From the NCBI RefSeq assembly GCF_023898315.1, contig NC_064616.1, positions 530,801,102-530,865,101 of the forward strand: DNA of 64,000 nucleotides, read 5' to 3'. The notes beneath the pieces are model-generated. The model made no database searches. It saw only the letters and a list, made by a program, of their open reading frames with translations, and was not told the origin of the DNA. A program made the translations under genes and the position numbers. The stretch's first letter is position 1. Each line of letters begins with the position of its first letter. The DNA comes from Schistocerca nitens (lineage: Eukaryota; Arthropoda; Insecta; Orthoptera; Acrididae). Positions 10,448 to 19,479 of this stretch are shown piece after piece.

Positions 10448-12451
10448 GTTGTTGTTGTGGTCTTCAGTCCTGAGACTGGTTTGATGCAGCTCTCCATGCT
10501 ACTCTATCCTGTGCAAGCTTCTTCATCTCCCAGTACCTACTGCAACCTACATCCTTCTGAATCTGCTTAGTGTATGCATCTCTTGGTCTCCCCCTACGAT
10601 TTTTACCCTCCACGCTGCCCTCCAATACTAAATTGGTGATCCCTTGATGCCTCAGAATATGTCCTACCAACCGATCCCTTCTTCTGGTCAAACTGTGCCA
10701 CAAACTCCTCTTCTCCCCAATCCGATTCAGTACCTCCTCATCAGTTATGTGATCTACCCATCTAATCTTCAGCATTCTTCTGTAGCACCACATTTCGAAA
10801 GCTTCTATTCTCTTCTTGTCCAAACTATTTATCGTCCATGTTTCACTTCCATACATGGCTACACTCCATACAAATACTTTCAGAAAAGACTTCCTGACAC
10901 TTAAATCTATACTCGATGTTAACAAATTTCTCTTCTTCAGAAACGCTTTCCTTGCCATTGCCAGTCTACATTTTATATCCTCTCTACTTCGACAATCATC
11001 GGTTATTTTGCTCCCCAAATAGCAAAACTCCTTTACTACTTTAAGTGTCTCATTTCCTAATCTAATACCCTCAACATCACCCGACTTACTTCGACTACAT
11101 TCCATTATCCTCGTTTTGCTTTTGTTGATGTTCATCTTATATCCTCCCTTCAAGACACCATCCATTCCGTTCAACTGCTCTTCCAAGTCCTTTGCTGTCT
11201 CTGACAGAATTACAATGTCATCGGCGAACCTCAAAGTTTTTATTTCTTCTCCATGGATTTTAATACCTACTCCGAATTTTTCTTTTGTTTCCTTCACTGC
11301 TTGCTCAATATACAGATTGAATAACATCAGGGAGAGGCTACAACCCTGTCTTACTCCCTTCCCAACCACTGCTTCCCTTTCGTGTCCCTCGACTCTTATA
11401 ACTGCCATCTGGTTTCTGTACAAATTGTAAATAGCCTTTCGCTCCCTGTATTTTACCCCTGCCACCTTTAGAATTTGAAAGAGAGTATTCCAGTCAACAT
11501 TGTCAAAAGCTTTCTCTAAGTCTACAAATGCTAGAAACGTAGGTTTGCCTTTCCTTAATCTTTCTTCTAAGATAAGTCGTAAGGTCAGTATTGCCTCACG
11601 TGTTCCAGTATTTCTACGGAATCCAAACTGATCTTCCCCGAGGTCGGCTTCTACCAGTTTTTCCATTCGTCTGTAAAGAATTCGTGTTAGTATTTTGCAG
11701 CTGTGGCTTATTAAACTGATTGTTCGGTAATTCTCACATCTGTCAACACCTGCTTTCTTTGGGATTGGAATTATTATATTCTTCTTGAAGTCTGAGGGTA
11801 TTTCGCCTGTTTCATACATCTTGCTCACCAGATGGTAGAGTTTTGTCAGGACTGGCTCTCCCAAGGCCGTCAGTAGTTCCAATGGAATGTTGTCTACTCC
11901 GGGGGCCTTGTTTCGACTCAGGTCTTTCAGTGCTCTGTCAAATTCTTCACGCAGTATAGTATCTCCCATTTGATCTTCATCTACATCCTCTTCCATTTCC
12001 ATAATATTGTCCTCAAGTACATCGCCCTTGTATAGACCCTCTATATACTCCTTCCACCTTTCTGCTTTCCCTTCTTTGCTTAGAACTGGGTTTCCATCTG
12101 AGCTCTTGATGTTCATACAAGTGGTTCTCTTATCTCCAAAGGTCTCTTTAATTTTCCTGTAGGCAGTATCTATCTTACCCCTAGTGAGATAAGCCTCTAC
12201 ATCCTTACATTTGTCCTCTAGCCATCCCTGCTTAGCCATTTTGCACTTCCTGTCAATCTCATTTTTGAGACGTTTGTATTCCTTTTTGCCTGCTTCATTT
12301 ACTGCATTTTTATATTTTCTCCTTTCATCAATTAAACTCAATATTTCTTCTGTTACCCAAGGATTTCTACTAGCCCTCGTCTTTTTACCTACTTTATCCT
12401 CTGCTGCCTTCACTACTTCATCCCTCAAAGCTACCCATTCTTCTTCTACTA
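10448..12451 (-). mobile_element. RTE-like LINE inserted in gypsy gag, 5'-truncated
   Basis: The 3' end lies at the left and carries a short (CAA)n-type tail (GTTGTTGTTGTGG on the plus strand). The 5' end at about 12451 is abrupt and lacks the endonuclease domain, so this is a truncated LINE insertion. A short possible target duplication CTAT is seen at 10444-10447 and 12453-12456. Homologous family fragments occur at 3168-3780 (endonuclease and linker) and 44571-45500 (C-terminal part). Confidence 0.9.
10464..12428 (-). CDS. LINE reverse transcriptase (RTE-like), open but 5'-truncated
   Basis: An uninterrupted 654-codon frame gives a linker (EDKVGKKTRASRNPWVTEEIL), RT finger and palm blocks (NKAPGVDNIPLELL, ENYRTISLISHSCKILTRIL, EDQFGFRRNTGTREAI), AFVDLEKAFDNVDW with the first catalytic Asp, VRQGCSLSLMLFNLYIE, and TLRFADDIVIL with the catalytic FADD box intact. 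The thumb follows with FCYLGSKITDD, then a C-terminal region with YGSETWTI and a RRRDRLVGHILRH block. The usual SPLLF motif reads SLMLF, a Pro to Leu change. The protein would polymerise cDNA at the target site, but the endonuclease is lost and the annotated first Met is only the first one in a truncated frame. The clade assignment rests on C-terminal motifs. Confidence 0.85.
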   Translation of the reverse strand: MRDEVVKAAEDKVGKKTRASRNPWVTEEILSLIDERRKYKNAVNEAGKKEYKRLKNEIDRKCKMAKQGWLEDKCKDVEAYLTRGKIDTAYRKIKETFGDKRTTCMNIKSSDGNPVLSKEGKAERWKEYIEGLYKGDVLEDNIMEMEEDVDEDQMGDTILREEFDRALKDLSRNKAPGVDNIPLELLTALGEPVLTKLYHLVSKMYETGEIPSDFKKNIIIPIPKKAGVDRCENYRTISLISHSCKILTRILYRRMEKLVEADLGEDQFGFRRNTGTREAILTLRLILEERLRKGKPTFLAFVDLEKAFDNVDWNTLFQILKVAGVKYRERKAIYNLYRNQMAVIRVEGHEREAVVGKGVRQGCSLSLMLFNLYIEQAVKETKEKFGVGIKIHGEEIKTLRFADDIVILSETAKDLEEQLNGMDGVLKGGYKMNINKSKTRIMECSRSKSGDVEGIRLGNETLKVVKEFCYLGSKITDDCRSREDIKCRLAMARKAFLKKRNLLTSSIDLSVRKSFLKVFVWSVAMYGSETWTINSLDKKRIEAFEMWCYRRMLKIRWVDHITDEEVLNRIGEKRSLWHSLTRRRDRLVGHILRHQGITNLVLEGSVEGKNRRGRPRDAYTKQIQKDVGCSRYWEMKKLAQDRVAWRAASNQSQD

Positions 12452-13140
12452 CCTATTACCGAAAAAACACCCACGTCGTTGCCGCCCGCGTGGCGTTCTA
12501 GTGTCGTAAACAGCCCCATCAATCTTACCGGGCTTGGGCGGCGGAACTACACGGTCTGAGTCGGAAATGTCAGTTTGTCACGGACACTCATCATGAGTCT
12601 TATGTTGATTCGATGGTTAGGGATGCTATTCTACGGCTTGCTCCTGATAAAGAAGTTCGGCAACGTGCCTTACAACTGCCAAACCCGTCGTTGTCGGAAG
12701 TGCTAAGCATCGCTCAATCTTTTGAAGTGTCTCACGCTGCTGGTGCGCAGATAGACGCGTGGTGTGATGTAGGCGCTATACAGACAACTTTCGACACGGA
12801 CAATTTTCCTGTTTCACAGGGGAACGACGATGTGGCGGCGGTTCACTCGCGTCAACAACGTCGCGTTGGGCCGCCACGCTCGCAGCAAAAACAGCAACCA
12901 CAGAAGCAGGTTCGTTCCGCACTTCCTTCTTGTCCACGTTGTTTTGTACAGCATGACAGGGCCGCGTGTCCAAAACGTTGGGCCACGTTAATTCATGTAG
13001 AAAAAAGGCCACATTGCTTCTGTGTGTCAGTCCCCTAAAGTTCCTGTCGACGAGGACGAGGAATCTGACATGGATGTTAACTGTGTGCTTTCTCAAACAA
13101 ATAAGTTGTCACTGTTCGTGTTCTGGATAAAGACATTCGC
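12452..13140 (+). pseudogene. gypsy gag, C-terminal part with nucleocapsid
   Basis: The frame resumes after the LINE with YYRKNTHVVAARVAF, then capsid helices (WAAELHGLSRKCQFVT, DAILRLAPDKEVRQRALQ, SLSEVLSIAQSFEVSHA). A basic Gln/Arg-rich stretch follows, then a zinc-knuckle-type region CPRCFVQHDRAACPK. The second half of the cysteine region is shifted out of frame near 12990; the continuing frame has DEDEESDMDVNC. Stops and shifts make it non-coding as a whole. Confidence 0.85.
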
Positions 13141-13470
13141 ATGCAAGTGGACACTGGCTCTGCAGTAACTCTCATTAATTCTCGCACGTATTTGGAGTTG
13201 GGCTCCCGTCCCTTGTCTTCCGTTACGCGAAATCTGAGGACTTATAATAAGCAGAAAATTCCTATCGTTGGCCAGTTTGATGCTTCCACTGCCTACAAGT
13301 CTGTTGTTAGGCCCCTCACGTTTTATGTGGTGGATCATGCGGGCACTGAAAACCGGTTCGGTTATAATTCTTTCCAGTTGTTCGGGTTCTCCATTGATGA
13401 TGATGATGTGCACCTCATATCTGAGGATATTCTGTATCAACAGCTGGATGGATTGTGTTCGGAATTCTAG
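13141..13470 (+). pseudogene. gypsy aspartic protease domain
   Basis: The frame opens with MQVDTGSAVTLINSRTYLEL, in which DTGSA is the retropepsin active-site motif. About 100 residues later the domain ends in DDDDVHLISEDIL and a TAG stop at 13468-13470. That stop is in the same frame as the RT that follows, so it separates protease from RT. Retropepsins release Gag and Pol proteins by cleavage. Confidence 0.85.
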
Positions 13471-13473
13471 TCC

Positions 13474-14842
13474 GTGTTCTCTGCTGGTCAGGGTCGTGCC
13501 CAGGATTTTGAAGCCCACATTACTCTTAAACCTACAGCTCGCCCCAAGTTTTTCCGGGCATGCCCTATTCCGATGGCGTTGCGTGCACCTGTAAAGGCTG
13601 AGATAGACAGGTTAACAGCTTCAGGGATTCTCCTTCCTGTTACCTCCAGCGAATGGGCATCGCCAATCGTGGTGGTTTCTAAACCAAACGGGAGTCTGCG
13701 ATTGTGTGGCGATTTTAAAGCCACTGTCAACGCTCAGAGCCTCATTGACACTTATCGTCTTCCCCGTCCTGAGGAGTTACTTACCAAGCTCGCTGGGGGC
13801 CAGTTCTTTCCAAACTTGACTTATTGGAGGCGTACCATCAGTTGCCGTTGGATGCGTCTTCCAAGGAATTTCTCGTCATCAACACTCCTTGTGGGTTGTA
13901 TGAGTACCAGCGGTTACCATTTGGCGTCGCTAGTGCACCGGCCATTTTTCAGCGGTTTTTGGAGCAGCTCACGGCTTCCGTTCCCGGCTGCATTAACTAC
14001 CTGGATGAATTGTTGTCATGGGAGCCTCCACTGAGGAGCACCTTCGCCATTTGCGTTCACTGTTTCGGGTTCTGCATTCGGCTGGGTTGAAGTGCAATCT
14101 GGACAAGTCACAGTTCTTCCAACCCTCCATTGTGTATCTTGGTTTCCACTTGTCCCGTGAGGGTATACGTCCTCTACGTCAGCACTTTGCGGCCATTACC
14201 GCTCTACCCCGGCCGTCTATGGTCAAAGAACTTCAGGCGTTTCTAGGCAAGATTGCTTATTATCACAAATTCATTCCATCCGCGGCGGCGGTAGCTCATC
14301 CTCTGCATCAGCTGTTACGCAAAAACGTCCCTTTCTGTTGGTCCGACGAGTGTGAGCAGGCTTTTGTCCGCCTGAAGGCTCATTTGCAGTCAGCGCCTTG
14401 TCTTGCCACATTTCGTCTGGGTCAGCACTTGGTTCTGGCGACTGACGCGTCACAGTATGGCATAGGGGCTGTTCTCGCCCATCGGTATGAGGATAGGTCG
14501 GAACGAGCCATCGCCTATGCTTCCAAGACTCTCAACGATGCCCAATGGCGTTACTCTCAAATCGAAAAGGAGGCGCTCGCTATCATTTATGCTCTAAAAA
14601 AGTTCAGCGTTTTTTTGTATAGTTCTAAATTTCATCTCATCACCGACCACAAGCCGCTGGTCTCTCTGTTCAGCCCATCGGCGTCACTTCCGGATAAGGC
14701 AGCTCACCCCCTGCAACGTTGGGCCTTATACTTCTCTCGTTTTCACTGTGAGATTCACTATCGCCCCACGGCCCAGCACGCCAACGCTGACGTGTTGTCG
14801 CGTTTGCCAATGGGCCCCGACCCGGTTTTTCGATCGAGATGA
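13474..14842 (+). pseudogene. gypsy reverse transcriptase and RNase H, frame-shifted
   Basis: RT blocks appear in order across three frames: RAPVKAEIDRLTASGILLPV, WASPIVVVSKPNGSLRLCGD, DTYRLPRPEELLTKLAGG; then, in a second frame from about 13815, EAYHQLPLD and LPFGVASAPAIFQRFLEQL; then YLDELL, where the catalytic YLDD has become YLDE. A third frame from about 14018 gives GFHLSREGIRPL, the FLGKIAYYHKFIP connection block, and RNase H with LATDASQYGIGAVLAH, YSQIEKEALAIIYALKKF and ITDHKPL. The RNase H Asp and Glu residues remain. At least two frame shifts and the DD to DE change inactivate the protein. Confidence 0.92.
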
Positions 14843-15836
14843 ACTACTCTGTTTCCACATTGATGAGGAAGAACGTCGTGCGGTCGAGGGTTTTCCACTT
14901 ATAGGTTTGCAGGTCGCATCGGCTACTGCGCGGGACCCGGTCCTGCGTCAGGTGATCGGTTTTGTTCAACGGGGTTGGCCGGCCAGGACCGAGGGCCGGG
15001 CATCGGATCCCCTTCGCAAGTACCATGCCTTACGCCTTCGTCTGTCTGTTCGTGAGGGTGTTGTGCTTCTGGCCACGGATGGCGCCTCTCCACGGGTCGT
15101 GGTGCCAGCCTCTCTTCGCAAAGATGTTCTCAAGCTGTTGCATGAAGGCCATTGGGGGATTTCTTGGACTAAGTCCCTGGCCCGCAGGCACGTTTATTGG
15201 CCCGGTATTGATTCGGACATCGCCCACATGGTCGCTGCGTGTGGTCAGTGTGCTCAACAACTGGCTGCACCCCGTACAATGCCCTCTCCGTGGCCTGATC
15301 TGGCGCAGCCATGGGAACGGGTGTATGCTGACTTTGCCGGCCCCTTCCTTGGCACTTATTGCCTACTGTTGATTGATGCCTTCTCAAAGTTTCCATTTGT
15401 TGTTCAATGTCCGTCGCCCACCACTGCGGCGACGACGCTGGCTTTGTCCAAAATCTTTGCGCTAGAAGGTCTTCCATCCACGAGCGTCACGAACAATGGC
15501 CCTCAGTTCTCTTCGCAGACCTTCCGTGATTTTTGTACTGGACACGGGATTCATCATGTTACAGCACCGCCCTTCCATCCGCAATTGAATGGGGAGGTCG
15601 AGCGCCTTGTCCGCACTTTCAAAAGCCAGATGAAAAAATTCCTTAGTGATTTTTCCACAGCTGACGCTCTGTTGCAATTTCTGAGTTCTTATCGCTTCAC
15701 GCCTCTGTGTGATTGCAGCCCCACTGAACTCTTGCATGGCCGCCAACCGCGCACTCTACTGCACCTGCTTCATCCTGTCAGGCCTTGTACTGTGTCCCCT
15801 AGTGTGGGAAAATACTTGGTGGGCGCCAACGTGTAG
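14829..15836 (+). pseudogene. gypsy integrase
   Basis: The frame follows RNase H after a shift near 14829. It shows a spacer, then the N-terminal zinc-binding region with LHEGHWGI, RRHVYWPGI and CGQCAQ, then the catalytic core. The first Asp is in RVYADFAGPF and the last Glu in HPQLNGEVERLVRTFK. The second acidic position reads TNNGPQF where TDNGPQF is expected (AAC near 15490), so the catalytic triad is broken by a single G to A type change. The rest of the core is open. A further frame shift near 15830 separates the C-terminal domain. Confidence 0.92.
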
Positions 15837-16343
15837 GCACGAGGGTATGGATCTCGCCCTAAATGGATTCCAGGGGTGGTCAAGGCTCTTCGCGGCCGCC
15901 GGCTTTGTGAAATACGTACGGACGACGGCATGGTTGTTCCCCATTACGACCAGATGCGCCCACGAGTGGTGGCCACGCCGGTGCCATCGCCCCTTCTTTC
16001 GCCTCCACCAGCCCGAGAAGCCAGTCCTGTCGCTGCTGCCGATCTCCCGTGCGTGTTGCTGCAGCCGACGTCGCTACCGCTTCTGAGTACACCGGAACCG
16101 GCCCCAGGCACTACGCCGCCTTCTCTGGGATCCATCTCGCTGGAGCACACCTCCAGGTCCACGACACCTATGGATGCTGCTCCAGAGTTTTCACCCATCA
16201 TCTTGTCCGGGAGGCACGTTCCACGCACAAGCTTCCGTTCTGGACATTTTCCACCATTCTCTCGTGTTTCTCCATGGGATCTTCTCGGGGCCTCCCATGA
16301 GGCCATGGATGTCTCCGCCCTGTCCGTGTCTCCAAGGAAGTGA
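15830..16343 (+). pseudogene. gypsy integrase C-terminal region and proline-rich tail
   Basis: After a frame shift the sequence continues with ...PKWIPGVVKALRGRRLCEI and HYDQMRPRV, which is the GPY/F-type module found after the integrase core in Ty3/gypsy elements. A tail of about 120 residues follows that is rich in Pro, Ser and Thr (PLLSPPPAREASPV, LEHTSRSTTP) and ends at 16343 just before the purine tract. Confidence 0.75.
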
Positions 16344-16359
16344 GAGTTTTTTTTTTTTC

Positions 16360-16372
16360 AAGGGGGGAAAAG
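16360..16372 (+). promoter_or_regulatory. polypurine tract
   Basis: AAGGGGGGAAAAG directly precedes the 3' LTR, as expected for the plus-strand primer. An oligo-T run lies just upstream. Confidence 0.85.
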
Positions 16373-16605
16373 TGATGTGACAGTGCCACGATATTTAACA
16401 GTGCCGCTATGTCAGTATGTGAACATGGCGATAGAGGTGCTCCGCAACTCGGCTGAGTGCGGGAGCGCCACCTGGCTATGAACGGCGCCGGCCGCATGTC
16501 ACAGCACGGCAGTCTAATGACAGATTCGGAGTTGGTAGCATGTAACCCGCTATTGTTCTACGTTTGTATATCCACGCAATTTATTAGTGCTTAAAGGTTA
16601 TAACA
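16373..16605 (+). repeat. 3' LTR of the gypsy element
   Basis: Same length as the 5' LTR (233 bp). Eight of the nine differences seen by eye are transitions at CpG positions, seven of them changed in this copy and one in the 5' copy. The ninth is T/A at position 3. Confidence 0.95.
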
Positions 16606-16610
16606 GTAAA

Positions 16611-16671
16611 TACAGCAAAAACTGCTGTATGTTCCAAGTGTGAAGTAGATTTCAAAGAAAGTGATGAATAA
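16611..16671 (+). pseudogene. piggyBac transposase, last codons (split zinc-binding domain)
   Basis: After the gypsy element the sequence reads NTAKTAVCSKCEVDFKESDE and then TAA at 16669-16671. CSKC supplies the last cysteine pair of the domain whose first pairs (CHLC, CNNC) lie at 9716-9800. The frame is offset by one base relative to the upstream piece if the target duplication is removed, so a small indel is also present. Confidence 0.8.
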
Positions 16672-16931
16672 TTCCTCCCTCAAAATTATGTTATCTACCT
16701 AAGCTATTTGTATATTACCTCAAGTTTTTTTAATAATTGTAATTATAATAAAGTGTACTTCATGCATCGATAGATCTTTCAAAAGTATGTTATTAAAGTA
16801 ATTCAAGGACAATCAATGAATTTTATTTGTTTTAAAATTTTTTATGGCAGGCAGAAAGTACCCCCACGCCCCCCCCCCCCCCCAACCTCCCGGTAATACT
16901 CGTTACTGAAAATGGCTTGGTATTGCAAGGG
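16672..16931 (+). other. piggyBac 3' untranslated region and right end
   Basis: AT-rich sequence after the transposase stop, with AATAAAG at about 16746, then a poly-C tract and the right inverted end. No other gene is seen. Confidence 0.6.
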
Positions 16932-16935
16932 TTAA

Positions 16936-17243
16936 GTCTTGAGTTAAAAAGTAAGTTTAGAAAGGTATCTGAATCAAGATTGTTACCAAATTTGGAGAAA
17001 GTTAAAGACCATAAGTGGAAGTCTGACTCAACAGCAAATCCGATTTTGACACTGGAATGCTCACAGTTAGAAATAGAGGGCCAACAATTAGGGATTAGCA
17101 CTGACAACAGCATCATAGCGGAAGAAGTCGACAGCATCACATCACTGCAACAATCACCATTGATAATCACCATTGTCATAACATGTCTAGTAGACCTCAA
17201 GGTGGAGAAATATACTCCCTTCTCAATTATGTCCACTGTATAA
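16936..17243 (+). pseudogene. unassigned open frame with a hydrophobic segment, right flank of piggyBac
   Basis: The frame contains LELKSKFRKVSESRLLPNLE, an acidic middle, then a hydrophobic stretch SPLIITIVITCLV followed by DLKVEKY and a stop. A single hydrophobic segment near the C-terminus would fit a membrane protein, for example an envelope-type product of the old element whose gag-like region lies at 4.2-6.4 kb. I do not recognise the family and the start is unknown because the piggyBac sits just upstream. It may be chance. Confidence 0.3.
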
Positions 17244-19085
17244 AGTGATGATGCATGTGAGAAAGTGAGTTAAGGTGAAAGGAGGAAATAAAGAGTGAAA
17301 AACACAGCAGCTATACAAAACATATAAACAACAGAGTGAAACAACACTATCAGAAGGTTATGTATTAGAATTAGCTTTAGACATGAGTTAGATGATAAGT
17401 CAAAATTTTATAATGGTAAATAGGTATTTTGATTGTATGGTGAGTAATAATGTTAATCCTTAATAGCAAAATAGAAACAATTAAGTAGTGACAACAGCCA
17501 AGATCCACAGTGAAAAAGTTTGTAAATCCTAATGTTAGTGAGAGCAGGAGGGGTAAAAAGATATCACATAAGAGCCATAATGACCAAACAATTTGTGTAC
17601 GTTACTGTTCTTCAAACGTATGAAAAGTTTAAAAACAGTGGATGCTTTGTGAGTCATGGAAGTGTGCTGTAATAATGTGCATTCTAGAGTTGACAATTAA
17701 ATGAATTAAACAATTAAGCATTATTATTAAGAGAAGCAAATAGCTGAAAATCGTGTTAATTGATGAAAATTGCAAATCATAGGTACTGATATAATTATAA
17801 TATTATATTTGGTAAATTCTAATGTCTGATTTCATTGCCACTAAGATTTGGGAACAGTGAAGCAACATGAAAGTGTTACACTCCTAAGAGCTTAGACCAA
17901 ACTGATATTCATTGAATGTCACCCCATAGGGATTGGACAATACGCTTTTCTAATGCTCATGATCTTGTACAAGGGAAACCGCTCAGGAAGAGAGCTTTAT
18001 GAACCTGTTTTATGTGTACTTGTGCTGCTGACAATCTGCTGAGGCTTAGACACAAGAAGTTAATGAGTGAATCTTATGTTGCACATGGTGCATTACTTAA
18101 GAGTATGAAGGTATCTTGAGAGCAGCATACAGGCATGCTGTTAACTACTCAAGTATTGTGATATTGCCAATGCTGATCATCTCCTGCTGACAACTTGTGA
18201 TTTAGTGGAATTTTGTCACCTTGGAGAATGTCTAATGAATTAATTCTGACTTTCCTAACTATCCTCATGAATTAAGTCCCATGTGGTAAAGAGCATTCAT
18301 TTCATTTTCCTAGCATAAATTAGTTGTGTTGTGGCATTTATGAAACATAAATTCTTATGTGAGTGAAGATTAATGTCTGGCTTTTGTGCCACTGACTTTG
18401 ACACACTCATTTTCCAGCAAGCTCTGTGAATTCTGATAAGTGCCATCTTTGATTTTGTTTCAATGTAATTACAAATGTGTAACCACTGGTTTGACAAAAC
18501 TGGGTCTACACACTATAGAAACATAATTAGTTTCTTTCTATTGGTAGGTGCATTAAAATTCCTCAAGTGTGATTGTGTCAAAAACTTAATTAGGCAGAAT
18601 TCAGGTGTTGGAACACAGCATACTCATAACTGCACTGGAGGTAAGTTCAGGTAAGTTTGACAGGTTAAGAAATGCGGCTGGCCTTCAAAACCACAGTATT
18701 GGCTGATAGGTCAGTGTCCATACACAGTGACGCACCCTTGTAAACTTTTGCTTGCTGTAACAGAGCATAATTTCCAACAGTATTATCTTAGCTAGGGTTT
18801 GATTTTGTAAGTTCTGTGTATTCTGAAGTATTGCTGTTGTGTTAATCAGTAACACAACTGTTCAATTTCATTTAAGAATTAGACTATATGAGGATATTAG
18901 AAATATTTAAAATTGGCATCATGGTGCCAGAAAATGGCATGGAACTACACAGCGTAATTACTAATAATGTACTCATACATAGGTCTTGTTAGACATTATG
19001 CAATTGTAAGACAGGAACAAGCAACACTCAAGTAAAACAGATGAGTTGGGAAAGTGTTCTGCTTTTGATACACTAGATTAATGTT
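17244..19085. other. no recognisable gene; AT-rich interior before the right direct repeat
   Basis: Stop-rich in all frames, with no RT, integrase or other domain recognised. If the flanking repeats are LTRs, this is the 3' interior of the old element. Confidence 0.35.
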
Positions 19086-19089
19086 GTGG

Positions 19090-19470
19090 TGCCTGAAGCA
19101 CTTTTGTGGGAACAGATAAGACTGAAGGTCAATCATGAAAGTGTAACAGCAGTTGGTCACACAGCAGCTGGGGGAGCAGACATCCTGATGCCTTGGGAGC
19201 TAGCAGCAGGGGTTCCAGCAGGTGAGTGGAAGCTTGATACACAATGGCGGCACATGGCAGGCAGCACTGCAGCAGATTACACACTGATGATTGCAACGAA
19301 AGCTAAGCTCTCATACTCTTTACCAGTTGTTGAGTACGTTATTAACTCTTGAAGGCAAATTTTTGCATCAAGATAAATGCCTAAAAGCTACCAAAGTATA
19401 GGAGGATGAGATAATTCATACAGATTACATTAAGAGAATTATGTAGCACAGAAGTCTTAGTCCAGATTGT
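19090..19470 (+). repeat. right copy of a diverged direct repeat (possible 3' LTR)
   Basis: Aligns with 3786-4150 in the same orientation through the landmarks listed for the left copy. A possible start TGTTGTGGTGCC lies at about 19082, but no matching left end is visible because the left copy begins next to the RTE fragment. Confidence 0.45.
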
Positions 19471-19479
19471 ATCAAAGGC

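Larger units (their letters stand above)
9821..16605 (+). mobile_element. Ty3/gypsy LTR retrotransposon inserted in piggyBac, split by a LINE
   Basis: Two 233-bp LTRs, each with a TGTT-type start and AACA end, flank gag, protease, RT/RNase H and integrase in Ty3/gypsy order. The target duplication is ATAAA (9816-9820) and GTAAA (16606-16610), with one mismatch. A primer-binding-site candidate follows the 5' LTR and a purine tract precedes the 3' LTR. Without the 2-kb LINE the element is about 4.8 kb. All genes carry frame shifts, so it is non-functional. There is no envelope-type gene: after integrase only a proline-rich C-terminal extension is seen. Confidence 0.95.
7681..16935 (+). mobile_element. 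piggyBac transposon with TTAA duplications, carrying a SINE and a gypsy element
   Basis: The left end is TTAA followed by CCTTCACAATACCAAG (7681-7700). The right end, read on the minus strand, is TTAA followed by CCCTTGCAATACCAAG (16935 back to 16916). The TTAA duplication and the inverted ends that start with CC are the hallmarks of the piggyBac superfamily. The element contains a broken piggyBac transposase in the same orientation. Poly-G (about 7712-7730) and poly-C (about 7857-7872 and 16868-16883) tracts lie close to the ends. Removing the SINE (about 0.2 kb) and the gypsy element (about 6.8 kb) leaves an element of about 2.2 kb, a normal piggyBac size. Confidence 0.92.

Noticed and set aside
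15030-15477. Minus-strand frames over the gypsy integrase
   Set aside because: GC-rich integrase sequence leaves the antisense strand open; the sense frame has clear integrase motifs and the antisense has none.
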